NCBI GenBank assembly: GCA_038380435.1
Contig: JAWZYU010000010.1
Location: 44,488,135-44,552,134 of the forward strand
Direction: 5' to 3'
Length of the DNA: 64,000 nt
Source of the DNA: Ryuthela nishihirai
Taxonomy: Eukaryota > Arthropoda > Arachnida > Araneae > Heptathelidae
In this document: positions 43,960-55,304 of the stretch, piece by piece
How positions within the stretch are numbered: the stretch's first letter is position 1
Layout: the number at the start of each line of letters is the position of its first letter
Program-made: the position numbers and the translations under genes
Notes under the pieces: generated by a model
What the model saw: the letters and a program-made list of their open reading frames with translations, nothing else
What the model was told of the DNA's origin: nothing
The model's database searches: none

Positions 43960-44286
43960 ATGGTCCATAGGTTCGAATAGCACTTCCGCTAAACTTTAAC
44001 TTGTCGATTACTTTTAACCTTAAATAATAATTTATCTCCGCTAAATTTCACGTTGTCCTTAGTCAGAAAAAACGCTTCGAAAGGCTGCCGTCCGGTTAAA
44101 ACGTAACTCCGTGTGCACGGCAAAAACCCGCTGGATGGTCTTGACAGGAGGCTTTCAGATTTCATAACAGTGCCCAGTGAATGCCTTCCCCAACAATCTC
44201 TGAGCCTTTGGTGTTTTTGTGATATGACCATTTTGTCCATTCTGGGAAAAAAAAAAGTGCAGCTCAGAATTAAACGACCGAACCCT
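43960..44286 (+). repeat. SINE-A, old copy with damaged head
   Basis: Begins within the head (CATAGGTTCGAATAGCAC). It continues TTTATCTCCGCTAAATTTC, GAAAGGCTGCCGTCCGG, GGTCTTGACAGGAGGCTTTC and ends GCTCAGAATTAAACGACCG. The A box is not recognisable. Confidence 0.75.
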
Positions 44287-45234
44287 TAAATAAAATGAGT
44301 TGTACTTTGTTTTAATTCTAACGTATTTCTATTTGTATGATGAGAGGTGGAGGTTACGTTCTTTAAAAGAGAATTTTCAACTCGATTTAAATCATTCCGC
44401 ATTTTATTTTTTAATTATCTTGTTCTTTGATTCATCATTCGCCCTTATTACTAATAATTGCTAACTCTTCACCTTACAGTTTAAGCTGGAAGTCTTTTCC
44501 GAATAAACAGAAGTTAAACGTCTTTGCTGTTGCATTAAGTTAATCAGTTCTTTTTGCCAAATTATATCAAAGGAAGGAGTGGGCTTCTAAGTAAAACAAC
44601 TCTGACTTTACTCCGTATTGATTATGTCAGTTGAACTATAGCCAAAGTAGTATAGTGGATATTTAAATTTTCTTTGGCTACCATAGAGTAGTCTAGAATT
44701 AGTAAGGTATGTAACTCCAAATTTGCATACTTCAGAGAAGCGAACTGATAAAAAGCTCTTTCAAGAAATGAAATAAATTGCATTCCACTGAAGTATGGGA
44801 CTTTTCATGCCCATTTTTCGTGTTTATAAGTTCGCCTTTAATGGCTTTTGGAGTCTCATTCGCTCCTGCAGTTCCTGCTTTTGAATAAATGAATATTTTA
44901 AAGCCAATAATTAACTAACGAATTTCATGGGGAAAAAAAAGGAGAAAAGAAATTAATATGATCTCATGCATTTGGGTAGTACGGAGTCAACGCATAAATT
45001 CAATGCATCGCACAAAGTCAATGCATAAATTCAATGCATCGCACAAAGTCAATGCATAAATTTTAACCCTTATTTTGCACTTAGGTTTTCATTTTATAAA
45101 AGAAGAAAAAACCGTATTAAAAGTTTTCTTTTCTACTTTTAAAATGGATCTATTAACACAACTGAAGTAAACATTTCACATATTGACTAATGGCTGATTT
45201 CCGTTTTGGTTAATTAATTTTTGACTTGAATTGG
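44287..45234. other. No gene recognised
   Basis: AT-rich spacer apart from the small tandem repeat at 44985-45062. Confidence 0.5.
44985..45062. repeat. 31-bp tandem repeat, about 2.5 copies
   Basis: The unit contains CATAAATTCAATGCATCGC followed by ACAAAGTCAATG. Two full copies and a partial third are nearly identical. Confidence 0.85.
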
Positions 45235-45596
45235 TGCGGGGTTGGCTCAGTCTGTAGTACGCCAGGTTCGTAATCTGCAGCTCCGAGGTTCGGGTCTCAA
45301 CTGTAATTGCGTTGACAATTTTCTCGCAACTCTCGTTCAGCTCTCTGTGTGAAAGTGAGCACCATTGGGCTTGGAAAGGCCAATGGTGCTCACTTTCTCA
45401 CTCCGCTGGATGGGACGTTAAGCTGTGGTACTCTGAGCAGTAAAGACACATTGTCCACATTAAAGAACTATCTGGACACGGGAGTCGTTGCCTGATGGCT
45501 CCTCTTCCTCGACTTTATCAAGGTCATTGAGGGCTTTGTGAACCTGCTCATTGTATACAAATAAAATACTGCTCAGAGCTAAAACAGCAAAACAAC
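45235..45596 (+). repeat. SINE-A with an internal 18-bp hairpin
   Basis: Head GTTGGCTCAGTCTGTAGTAC, B box AGGTTCGGGTCTC, tail GCTAAAACAGCAAAAC. At 45351-45397 an 18-bp perfect inverted repeat (GAAAGTGAGCACCATTGG and its complement) flanks GCTTGGAAAGG. In other copies the right arm is absent and this position reads GCCGCCGTCC. The arm therefore looks like a local inverted duplication. Confidence 0.85.
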
Positions 45597-45929
45597 ATAT
45601 TCGGCAAGAACATTTCAGAGACCCCTGGGACAGAAGACAAAAATATATATTTGTCTATTTGGTAACAATAATAATATTTGGTAACAGTAATTATAAAATA
45701 AGAAATATGCCAGGATGATCTGTTTAATTAGAGTTTATTCCTGTCACTTCGTTCTCCGTCGTGTATAATTTTTTTTTTCAGATCAAGGACTGCGAAGGAT
45801 AAGAGACCTTTCTTAATTTGCTGTTGTTGTCTTATTGATCTTCGAGAGTAGAGTGTGGATAAGGGGCGATGATCATAACGTTGGAAACTAGTGAATCTGA
45901 CATTACGAGTCGGCCACGGTACGGATTGT
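45597..45929. other. No gene recognised
   Basis: Spacer; a 199-codon minus-strand open frame crosses it and the minisatellite (45728-46327). Its content is the translated repeat and I do not support it as a gene. Confidence 0.55.
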
Positions 45930-46745
45930 GCATCCTCGCACAAGGGTTCAAGGGAACAAGTACTCCAAGCAGAAGTATGAAAGGGAAGAAGTGTTCCACG
46001 AAAAGGATGCAAGTGAAGAAGTGCTCCACGCGTAAGATTGCAAGTGATTCGGTTTTCCACGCACAAGGGTGTAAGTGAACAGGTGTTCCAGATAGAAGAG
46101 TTTAAATGAACATATACCCCATGCACAAAGGTGAAAGGAAACAAATGTTTCACGAAAAGGCTGCAAATGAACATATGCTTCATACACAAGAGTGTAAGTG
46201 AATAAGTCTCCACGCACACGGTTGCAAGTGAAATAAGTGATCCGCGCATAAGGGGTAATTGAATAGGTGTTCCATGTACACTAGTGGAAATGAGCAGATA
46301 TTCCGTGCACAAAAGGTAAGTGAACACAGGTCGTCAACGCACAAGGGTTGTTTTGGGTTGTTTCACCTCTGAGAGGTACTTTTTTGCACACAATGGACTA
46401 AATGACCAGGTCACAAGGATCCCAAGGGCTCAGAAAAGGTTGGGAGAGGAAACCCACTGTACAGCGGTTAGGAGACAGATGGTAGCCAACCTTTCCAAGC
46501 CCATCGTCGTCCATTACTGACCGAGGCCAGAACGGGGAATTTTGCGGAGATAAATCTCAACGCTTGTCCAGCTAGGAATTCAACATGGAAACTGCAGATT
46601 ACGAGCATGGCGCGCTACCGATTGAGTCACCACGCCCCTCGCACAAGGGTGTAAGTGAATAGGTGCTGCACCCACAGGGTATAAGTGAATATGTACTCTA
46701 CTCACATGGATGTAAGTGAGCAGATGCTTCAAGCACAAGGGTGTT
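45930..46745. repeat. Degenerate ~30-34-bp minisatellite interrupted by a SINE-A
   Basis: Units vary around CGCACAAGGGTGTAAGTGAA then CAGGTGTTCCA, repeated roughly fifteen times or more. A SINE-A occupies 46349-46639 and another begins at the right edge. Unit length varies, so no reading frame is maintained. The long open frames on either strand come from the scarcity of stops in the unit. Confidence 0.85.
46349..46639 (-). repeat. SINE-A, internally deleted copy in the minisatellite
   Basis: Flanked by a perfect 11-bp TSD CGCACAAGGGT (46338-46348 and 46640-46650), itself a minisatellite unit. GACAGATGGTAG joins directly to CCAACCTTTCCAAGCCCATC, so about 95 bp between these landmarks are missing. 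Because the TSD is intact, the deletion may have happened before or at insertion. Confidence 0.92.
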
Positions 46746-47505
46746 GGGTTGTTTTACCTCTGAGCGTCACTTTTTTCACACAATGAGCTAAATGACCAGG
46801 TCACAAGGGCCCCAAGGACTCAGAGAAGGTTGGGGAAAGGGACCCACTGGGCAGATATTACAATACAGGTCTAAATCTCCAATAAAGAGTATCCAGCGTA
46901 CTCTTTAATGCTGATTGGTATGGCCTATTTTGACACAGTCACATTTTTATGTCCCATCCGACAGACTGTCCTTTCCAAGCCCATTGGTGGGGCGGGGGTA
47001 GCTTAGTCGTGATCGCACCAAGCTCGTAATCTGTAATTCCCAGGTTCGAGTCCCAGCTGGGTCAGCGTTGAGATTTATCTCCGCAAAATTCCCCGCCCTG
47101 CCCGCGGTCAGTAGGGGACACCAATGGGCTTGGAAAGGCCGCCGTCCGTCGGATGGGACGTTAAGCCGTGGCCCCGTGTGCAGGAGAGCCATACCCTGTG
47201 CACGTTAAAGAACACGCTGGATGGCCTTGACAGGAGGCTACCATCTGTCTCCCAACAGCTATTCCAGTGGGTCCCCTCCCCCCAACCTTCTCTGAGCCTT
47301 CGGGGTCCATGTGACCTGACCATTTAGCCCATGGTGTGCAAAAAAGTGCCGCTCAGAGGTAAAACAACCCAAACAACCCAACCCAAGCCCATTGGTGTCT
47401 CCTTTCTTACCGAGGAGAAAAAATGAAGGTTAGCGGTAGAAATCTCAAAGCAGACACTATTGGTAATAGCACTTGGGAGCATCAGATTACAGGCCAACCC
47501 TCAGC
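46746..47505 (-). repeat. SINE-A, old copy split by a younger SINE-A
   Basis: Tail and body lie at 46746-46989 (GGGTTGTTTTACCTCTGAGC, TATGTCCCATCCGACAGAC). The remainder is at 47398-47505 (TCTCCTTTCTTACCGAGG, AATCTCAAAGCAGACAC, GAGCATCAGATTACAGG). The younger copy sits between with a 15-bp TSD. Confidence 0.85.
46990..47382 (+). repeat. SINE-A, young copy nested in an older SINE-A
   Basis: 393 bp, with B box GGTTCGAGTCC and a tail that is duplicated (AACAACCCAAACAACCCAA). A perfect 15-bp TSD CCAAGCCCATTGGTG is seen at 46975-46989 and 47383-47397. The target is the older copy's own CCAAGCCCAT(C/T)GGTG block, about 35 bp from the block hit at 17549. Confidence 0.95.
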
Positions 47506-48613
47506 CCTTATAAGAATGTGAAACAAAATACAATGTTTGCAGATAGAAATGAATTATCAAAGTGCGAAGCAGCATATGTACAAAATATGTATAATAATGC
47601 GAAAACAGCATATAGATTCACGTAAATTACTTTCTGGTTGATATCAAATGCTTCGGAAGAAACAAACTTGTTTCTAATGACATCTGAAGAAAAACAGATA
47701 AAAGTTTAGGCATTTGTTTTAATATACGCAACTGAATTAATATCGGAAAGAGCCTAAGGAAATTGCATTTCGTGAGTATAGAGAATGAAGAAGTGAATTT
47801 ATTTTCGGAACTGCGTAAGTTTTACGTTCGGTAAAAATAATGAAGGCAATTCTTCCTCGTTAGTTATATGTCTGGTTTGAAATGGAATAAACTATCAAGT
47901 ACAAAAAGTCCAAATATAATAACAAAGGCTTTGGTAAATCATTCGAAAGCTTCTTAATGGAAAAGAGTAAATGTATAAAATTCATTCCATTCTCTGGGGA
48001 GACGTTCCAGCGATCAAAGAGAGGAGCCAATTCGCCCTAGTGTTAAATTGCTCATATATCGTTTGTTTCGCTGAAGTGTTGGGCTTGCAAAAAGTGAAAT
48101 GAACTGTTCAAAAAGCAATTGAATGGAAAGTTTTAAGAACAATCGGTAATTAACGAAGCATAAAGGAAGTGGAGGACGAAAGGTGTTATAAATGATTATC
48201 TCTCTATTTATTGTTAGGTTTGAGCAGGGAAGAGAATAAAATATCCAACTAATTAGAGTTAATATCGTTTCCTAGGCTTCATCCGCAGAATTGTGATAAT
48301 TACAGAGGATTTTGTCTTAATCTGTATGTTCAATTAAGCGGCATTAAGATAATAATTAGCCACTTTCACCACCTGACTCGCCGCTTGATTAGATCGGAGT
48401 GCTGTAAACTAATTAGCAATTCACTAAAACAACGGTTAGGAGTAAAACGTAGAAATGAATGATCCTAAAAATATTCTAAGAAGGCCTATAGAAACTAAGA
48501 GTAGTTTCTAGATCCTTCTTTGTCCTATGTTTCAAATGAGAAGTACGACTTTTCGTTAACTGTAAAGCAGATTTCGTTTGAATAATATTTGACATAACAT
48601 CATTCTCATGCAG
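47506..48613. other. No gene recognised
   Basis: AT-rich spacer with no credible coding frame or recognised repeat. Confidence 0.5.
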
Positions 48614-49136
48614 CTATAGGTTACGGTGGTCCAACCAGACCGTGCAATTTAGTTCTCCAAGCATATATCTGTCCTGAGCTACATTTGCTGCATCTGGCCA
48701 CTGCACACCAATTCTAACAAGGTCCTGATTGATATTGTCTGCCCACCGCATCCTAGGTCTTCCCCTCTATCTGAGGCATTTAGGCACACTATTCATAACT
48801 TATTCGCTAATCTATAATTATCCATACAGGCTACATGACCAAACCAATGGCGTCTCTGTCTGTACAATATGCTGCTCTATTTTTTGATATATATTTATGG
48901 CCAATTTAATGGAGGTTGCCGACTCCTTTTCCTAACCTCATCATTACTTACAAAACTGAACCACCTAATGCCCAGGATACTGCGTAAGCATCTAAAATCA
49001 AAAGCATCAAGCTTCCTGTGTACAAAGGATTCAGGTTTCGCTACCATCACTAATTCTAGAAAGAACCAAACTATTGTACAGTCTAATTTTAGTATTTAGG
49101 TGTATACGGCTATTTCTCCACACTCTCCATAGATTC

Positions 49137-50110
49137 TTAAAATCCCGGCACAATCTTTATTCGTTTCTTAATCTCATGTCGCACATCACCAGTATCTGTT
49201 ACATAGCTCCCAAGATAATCAAACTGTGACACCTGCTCAAGACTGCAACCATTCAGATGAACTGAATCACAACCTGCCCGACCAATTTTCATCACTTTAG
49301 TTTTCTCTCTGTTTATAACCAAACCTACTCTACTACCAGTCTCGTCAACAGCTCGAATGAAAGAGTTCATCTCATCAACATCATTTGCCAAAAGGGCTAA
49401 ATCATCAGCATAATCTAAATCAGAAATTTTCAGATCTCTAGACCATTTAAGCCCTAAATCTTTTTCTTGCAGTGAATTTCTCATAAGATAATCAATAACC
49501 AAACTGAAGAAAAAAGGAGACAAATGCATTCTAATCGAACAGCAAAAGCAATTGTCATTGCTACAAGCCTTACCAACTCTCACACACGACTTAGTGTTAT
49601 TATAGAGAGCTTTCAATATGTTAATTAACTACTCTGGTGTGCCTTACGATCTCATAATCAACCTCAAATTATGGCAATCAACAGAGTCAAAAGCCTTGTT
49701 GAAATCAACAAGGCTAATAACCAAAGGTTCTGAAACTCTAAGCATTTCTCAAGAAACTGCCTGAGTGAAAAAATCTTATCTACACATCACCTACCACTTC
49801 TAAATCCACACTGCTCATCACGCAATTGCCGGTTTCCCAGATTCTTAATTCTATTAAGTACAATCATGTAAAGAACTTTACCTGTAACAGAAAGTAGGCT
49901 AATATCACTCTAGTTATCACAAGAACTGTGATTACCTTTTTTAAAAATAGAGATAATAATAGCTCTGGTAAAATGCTTAGGAAGACTGCCTTTATCATAA
50001 AACATTCAAAATTTCAGTCATCCACGTGGTAATAGAAGCATTCCAGCTCTAAGCATTTCCGTAGTAATTTAATCTACCCCTGGGGATTTATGTAGTTTAA
50101 TTTTAGAAAT
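49137..50110 (-). pseudogene. RTE reverse transcriptase fragment with intact YADD
   Basis: The open part 49137-49616 encodes MKALYNNTKSCVRVGKAC, LVIDYLMRNSLQEKDLGLKW and DYADDLALLANDVDEMNSF (box near 49400-49420). SYVTDTGDVRHEIKKRI follows. The catalytic YADD is intact here, unlike the other copy. The GVRQG motif before it is scrambled around 49540-49560. Upstream (49620-50110) the rest of the RT is readable only in pieces with stops. Confidence 0.87.
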
Positions 50111-50138
50111 AGCCAAAATAACTTCAGACTGTTTATAG

Positions 50139-50237
50139 GGTTGGGTTGTTTTACCTTTGAGCGGCACTTTTTTTGCACACCATGGGCTAAATGGCTAGCT
50201 CGAAGGTTCAGAGAAGGTTGGGGGAGGGTACCCACAG
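50139..50237 (-). repeat. SINE-A 3'-end fragment inside the LINE
   Basis: GGGTTGGGTTGTTTTACC, GCGGCACTTTTTTTGCACAC and GGTTGGGGGAGGGTACCCAC give the last ~100 bp of a SINE-A, close to consensus. No head follows, so it is a 5'-truncated insertion. TSDs are not obvious. Confidence 0.85.
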
Positions 50238-50295
50238 CCTATTTAAAATGATCCCATTCTTCCTGAACTTCAGTAGTAAGCAAACCATGACATTG

Positions 50296-50425
50296 GTATT
50301 GACTCTGAACAAAGGTCAGAGTCAGTATTAACTCTGGCATTGAAATCACCTAGAACAAGGATAATATCTCCTTTTTTGGCAGAATTAGACACAACTACTG
50401 ACGTATTTTTTTAATTCAACCTTTT
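50296..50425. repeat. 130-bp internal duplication, copy A
   Basis: From GTATTGACTCTGAAC to AATTCAACCTTTT; by eye it differs from copy B (50814-50943) by a single base. It holds the endonuclease LGDFNA region in antisense and is inserted where the normal LINE has the linker before HGLLTTEVEEKWG. Confidence 0.92.
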
Positions 50426-50757
50426 TTAAAGATAATGTTTTTCAATCCTTGCACAACACTTATTAAATTTACGTTGCAAGACACGTTTTACGAGTTAATG
50501 GTCAGATCCAATTTTATCTATTTTATATGACCTGGTATTCCTAAGAGAACTAGCCCATTTGCTGTTAATCAATATATAATCAATCATATTTTTATGCAGC
50601 CCATCTGGTGAAACCCATGTGTACTTATGTATGTCGCGATGTTTGTAATAAGTTTTAGTTATTCTCAAACCATTAAGTTTACTTACCTGTAGGAAACATT
50701 GCCCATAGTCATTGCAGCTAGCAATACCAAAAGGGCCTATCACCTAGACCTGTCCGT

Positions 50758-50804
50758 CATCACCTTTTAGTATAGGCCATTTTGGCCTATACTAAAAGGT
50801 GATG
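50758..50804. repeat. 22-bp perfect inverted repeat
   Basis: The arms CATCACCTTTTAGTATAGGC+CA (50758-50779) and their exact complement (50783-50804) are separated by TTT. The hairpin lies between the endonuclease segment and copy B of the 130-bp duplication, so both may stem from one rearrangement. Confidence 0.92.
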
Positions 50805-50813
50805 CCAAAGTTC

Positions 50814-50943
50814 GTATTGACTCTGAACAAAGGTCAGAGTCAATATTAACTCTGGCATTGAAATCACCTAGAACAAGGATAATATCTCCTTTTTTGGCAG
50901 AATTAGACACAACTACTGACGTATTTTTTTAATTCAACCTTTT
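50814..50943. repeat. 130-bp internal duplication, copy B
   Basis: The counterpart of 50296-50425. It sits in the expected position of the LINE, upstream (in LINE sense) of the IGPFGIASCN endonuclease segment, so B is probably the original and A the extra copy. Confidence 0.92.
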
Positions 50944-51829
50944 GATAAAAATTAGTGTTTATAAGAGGGAAATTGTTTTGTTAAATATGAGTTGCAAACT
51001 AAAAAGAAAAGCAAAACATAAGTCTTTAGTCTAACTGTAAAACAATTTTCCTTTAAAGCATATTTTACACAAATATCAGCATATCATTTTTAAAGTCTAA
51101 ATTCAAAAGTTTTGATAAAACATAAATGTCCAAAAGAGGAAAAAAAAACTTTTTTCGGTAAATATGCCGAAGTAATTTACGTCTCTCCTCATACAATAAA
51201 AGACTTATAGAGGGAGAAGAAAGGGATTTAAACTTCGTTCGAGTGAGCTTCGATCAAATTCGATTTGGCCTTTTAAACCACTCTTATTTGAAAGGCAAAC
51301 ATAATTCTAGACAACATCGCCAAATTATTCAAGCAAATGGAGTACCTACCTTGACATTGCTCAGCATTGCTCTAATTCACTCCAACAACAAGTGGAACTT
51401 CATTTACTCTCGCGCTTGAACAAACAACGAACATTTCGTCATGGCATTGCTTTCGAAGTACGCAATGAAGTTTTCGATGAACTCCTATTGGAAAATTAAA
51501 TTCGGTTTTATTTGATTCCCCAATGGACCAAGAGTTATCGAATAAGTAGTTAGAAAACTGCGACGGGGAAAAAATTGCGGAACGTTATCCAGGAACTTAG
51601 TTTTCAATCACAGGAATGAGTTTATTCGATGAAGAAAACTTTGCATTTGTCAGATATTTTATAGATTTTGGTTTATATTTTAAGCTTTGGAAGCTGTCAG
51701 ATTAACGCTATTAGTGTCTCATTACCGCAGTAGAAGTGAAGGACATACAGTCAATGAATAGGAAACATAGAATCAAAGAACATACAATCAGTTCATAAGA
51801 AACATAGAACCGTGTATAATCACATAAGA
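50944..51829. other. No gene recognised
   Basis: AT-rich spacer; nothing identified. Confidence 0.5.
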
Positions 51830-52530
51830 ACATAAAATCATAGTCTGAAGAGCAGCATAAAACAATAGAACCGTAGTGTTAAGAACTTAACATTTAAATT
51901 AATAATTAAAATCACCTATACCTTGGCTTTACTGCAATTTCCTGCATGGAATAAATTATTATTATTATTATTAAAATGTAACTGTAATGTGAACAGTCAC
52001 GTAAAACAATCGAACCGTAGTGTCAAGTCATATAAATAATAGAATTGTAGTGTGAACAGTCATGTAAAACAGTCAAACCGTAGTATCAAGTCACATAAAA
52101 ATAGAACAATAGTGTGAACAGTCATTAAAATACAACCGTAGTGTGAAATGTCACATAAATAATTGAATTGAATAAGTTTATTTCACCCAAACATACATAT
52201 ATTGGTAGATAAAACACAGACAAGTTCACAGGTGAAATAGGAGAACATAATAAGCCGTAGCTTTTGAATAAATGTTTCCTGAAATACACTTAAATTTAAA
52301 ACATTGCAGGTGACCTTAATTTATACAATTATACATTTATTTTAGCACATGAATTTTTGTGGTCTGACTGTAGTGTGAAATATCACATAAAAATAGAACT
52401 GTAGTGCAAAATGTCAAATAAAAAATAGAATTTTAGTGTGAAATGTCACATAAAAAATATAACCGTAGTATGAACAGTCACATAAAAAAACTAGAACTGC
52501 AGCATGCAGTCACATAAAGAGCACTGAACA
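51830..52530. repeat. Degenerate ~33-38-bp minisatellite in two blocks
   Basis: Units vary around ACCGTAGTGTGAAATGTCAC then ATAAAAAATAGA. The array is split by unrelated sequence at about 52165-52365 (starts GAATAAGTTTATTTCACCC) that resembles a 3' fragment of another repeat. An (ATT)n run sits at 51957-51971. No reading frame is maintained. Confidence 0.85.
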
Positions 52531-53912
52531 GTAATTTGCACACAGCGTCGGCCTCAAACCTTTGGCGCCCCAAGAGAACTTACGTTTCATAGCACTCGAA
52601 CAAATTTATTTTTTGCCGCTCCACGGGCTTAATTTTTGTCGCAACCCCAGATAAAATGCTTTGTCACTTCAAGTGAATTTACTTTTGTTTTCCGTTAGAG
52701 CTGATATTTTATTTTGTCATCTTAAACGATAATTTCATATTTTACCCTTTTTCTGAAAACGAGCTAAAAATAAAAACTAAAAGTATTGGCCGCAAGCATG
52801 AAATTCTTGTATTTTTTTCCCAACAAAAAAAACAAACTTGTAGGTGATTGTAAAGTTAAAAGCACCCAGCACTGGATTCGTTGATAAAATTCGCTCGAAA
52901 CGAAATCTTGGATTTCTTTAAATTTTAAAGCGTTAAGTTAGTTTATGAGGCCTAGTGACATTTCACTGTTATTTTTCGCATTAAAGTTGAAAGCACAGAA
53001 GTATAAATAATAACTTTGACTTCTGACTGATGCAAAACATCTCCAGTCTCTATGGAAACGGGAAGAACAGATTCAAAGCAACTACTATTCTTCATCGAGA
53101 AACTGTGATATAATTTCTTTTTTTATGAATTGCGAATATCAACTAACGACACTTCTGGCACATGAAAATGCTTTATGTACGCATCGCTTAAACTATTTTC
53201 TTTTCGAATGATTGCATCGTGTTTATTATATGAATTTATGGCTTTGTTTGCAAGAATTTCGAACTTAATCTGAATTTCTTTTGTGTTATTATTATTTGTT
53301 TCTTTAGTAAATAAAACTCGTGTTTCGAAAGAATGCATTCTGGAATTGCTTTTATTTTAAAGATGGAATTTTAGGTAAAAGTAGTCTATTGTTAGTTTTT
53401 TTTCTTTGGAATCTCATATTTCTTTTATTTATCTTTATCTCATATATTTATTTTGGCATCTCATCATTCTTGTAGCTCGTGGTTTCTCCAAACAACTGCG
53501 AGTAAAACAATAGCAGTTTGAATTTTGTTTGCAGTGATGTCTCTTATTTTAAAGTAGTCTTTTCAAAGATGAAACGCGATTGGTGAAAAGTGAAAAGACT
53601 TTCCTTTGATCAAGTCGATTACGATATCGAGCAAATGTGGAATTGATGATTATGATAAAAAGGCGTATTGATGGTGTCGAAATAAAACGTAAGGTGATAT
53701 TAAAAATAATAAATACAGAAGGTGATATAAAGAAGGTGATGATATTAAACAAAAATTTATGATTAACAAAGATCGAATTTTTCGATATCAATTGAAGCCG
53801 AGGTCGATGATTTCACAGGCTGATGAGTTCTAAGATTGAGCTGATGATTTCAAAACAAAGACTGAAATTGATGATATGAAAAACTAAAGTTGATCATACG
53901 ATAATAAAAGAT
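52531..53912. other. No gene recognised
   Basis: AT-rich. Minus frames at 53123-53338 and 53549-53791 have no motif. Near 53640-53900 there is a loose GATGAT/TGATATTA-rich stretch that continues beyond the LTR element at 60010-60260, consistent with one locus split by the insertion. Confidence 0.55.
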
Positions 53913-53917
53913 ATGAC

Positions 53918-54793
53918 TGTCATGTCCCTCGAATTTTATATTTATTTATTTATTGTATATTTTTGCTGTATTATATTGTTGTATATATTTTTATGCGTTC
54001 TTGGAAATGTTTGTGCTGGGATGACTCACTGTTGTTGTTTTCGTGTCTGAAGCTTGCTGCTTGTTGAAGGAATCAATGCAAGAAGTTGTTTATCGCCGTA
54101 AATGACTAGCCAAGGGGTGCTAGTGCAGCGACGAGGTTAGGCGAGATATCTGAAAGCTTTAGTTTGTGCTTTAGCTGTCGAACGAACAAGGTCGTTGCGA
54201 CACGCGTCAAAAGGACGCCATCTTTCTCAAATTAACCCTTGAAGTCCGGGTGCGATTCCAAAAGGGAATCCAGATTCTTGGAGAATCTTGTCTTTTGTTC
54301 TTGTGGTTCAAGAGGAGCCACAATGTAGGCAAAGGTTGGTTATCCTTTCGCCACGTTTTGAGGTATGTAAAGTGAGAAATTGCAGAGTGTGCAGTTCTCC
54401 ACCTCTTTTTAGTAATATTTGCAGTAGCAAAGCAGCAGAGGCTCACGGAGTTGAGGGGTGAATTTGATAGTAGTTTTGTGGTTCCAGAAAGAACCACAGT
54501 GTGAAGCAGCAAAGGCCTACCGAGTGGAGTTCATTCCCAGCACGTAGCTGTATATAGTGTGAATAAATTGTGTCGTCCCTATATAACTTTTGTGCAGCAA
54601 TTTATGGACAGTTCGAATTCTTCATTCAACACCAGTTTCTTCAAAGCCATACAGTGGCACGGGCGTAAAAACCCGCGAATCTGTGAATTCACCGAAGTGA
54701 GTTAAACCATTGCATCATCGTCCCTCTCTCCTGTGTGGACTGGATCATCACATCTGGCCCAGTCGAATAGGATCCGTACCCAGGGGCACTACA
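53918..54793 (+). repeat. Left LTR
   Basis: 876 bp from TGTCATGTCCCTCG to GGGGCACTACA. It has a TATATA-like motif near 54550 and AATAAA at 54562-54567. Compared by eye with the right LTR I count roughly 25-30 differences, plus a few small indels, so the insertion is not recent. The 101-codon minus-strand frame in it is a by-product. Confidence 0.93.
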
Positions 54794-54795
54794 TC

Positions 54796-54813
54796 TGGCA
54801 CAGTCGTTCAGAA
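54796..54813 (+). other. Primer-binding site of the LTR element
   Basis: TGGCACAGTCGTTCAGAA begins two bases after the left LTR. The TGG..CAGTCG start resembles the tRNA-Ser-type primer sites known from insect 17.6/297-type gypsy elements. Only the first 11 bases or so match. A similar TGGCCCAGTCGAATAGGAT lies inside the LTR end itself. Confidence 0.5.
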
Positions 54814-54824
54814 TTGTCACTTGT

Positions 54825-55115
54825 ATGCCTGAGAAGAGGTGCATGAAAATAAGAGAAAAAGTGGAAGAGAATTTTCCTGGAAAGAAGAAAGATTTGTTGA
54901 AAGATTTGTGCTTCTGTGGTAGTGATTCCAGAAAACGAGGAAGCTACAAGAAGCTTAGTGGGCTAAGCCGCATCCAGTGCAGTGTTCTACAGAGTGCAAT
55001 TTCCCCAAGTGCTACATCATCGAGGCCTTCGCTGAGGTTCAATGTGCCAAGGTCCGTGAGTGCAAGTCCCCAAGTGCTAAGTCGTCGAAATATATGCCGA
55101 GGTCCGTCGCTGTGA
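54825..55115 (+). CDS. Small basic open frame after the primer site
   Basis: 96 codons beginning MPEKRCMKIREKVEENFPGK, then basic and serine-rich sequence. It is not recognised. Its position right after the primer site would fit a leader or the start of a gag-like reading frame, but no gag domain is visible and the frame ends early. Confidence 0.3.
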   Translation: MPEKRCMKIREKVEENFPGKKKDLLKDLCFCGSDSRKRGSYKKLSGLSRIQCSVLQSAISPSATSSRPSLRFNVPRSVSASPQVLSRRNICRGPSL

Positions 55116-55304
55116 AGGTGTCCTAGGTGGAAGGAGACTCCAAGAAGGCAGGGAGCAGAGCCGATCTTCACGGGAAGGAAAGGTCTGTGTTTTTTCTGTG
55201 ATTTCTATTTTTAGACCATTTTGAGTTGCCAATGATGCTTAGGAGTTGCGATAGAACTAGGGGTGGAACTGAACAGGTCGGGAGCGATGACTTAAACACA
55301 CACA

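Larger units (their letters stand above)
48614..50943 (-). mobile_element. RTE-type LINE, second copy, rearranged
   Basis: Same family as 32905-37504, on the minus strand. The 3' end is near 48614 (complement of GGTTGGACC..CCGTA), the C-terminal domain spans ~48640-49130, RT ~49137-50110, and endonuclease pieces ~50296-50943. It is interrupted by a SINE-A fragment at 50139-50237. It also holds a 130-bp internal direct duplication (50296-50425 and 50814-50943) and a hairpin (50758-50804). The 5' part of the endonuclease is missing. Many stops and frameshifts show it is inactive. Confidence 0.85.

Noticed and set aside
45728..46327. A 199-codon minus-strand open frame
   Set aside because: It is the translation of a degenerate minisatellite whose units vary in length. 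Two other frames are also open, and no domain or start context supports a gene.
54207..54512. 101-codon minus-strand frame, with a similar 124-codon frame at 59347-59721
   Set aside because: The two are the same segment of the left and right LTR. They are antisense to the element and carry no domain.
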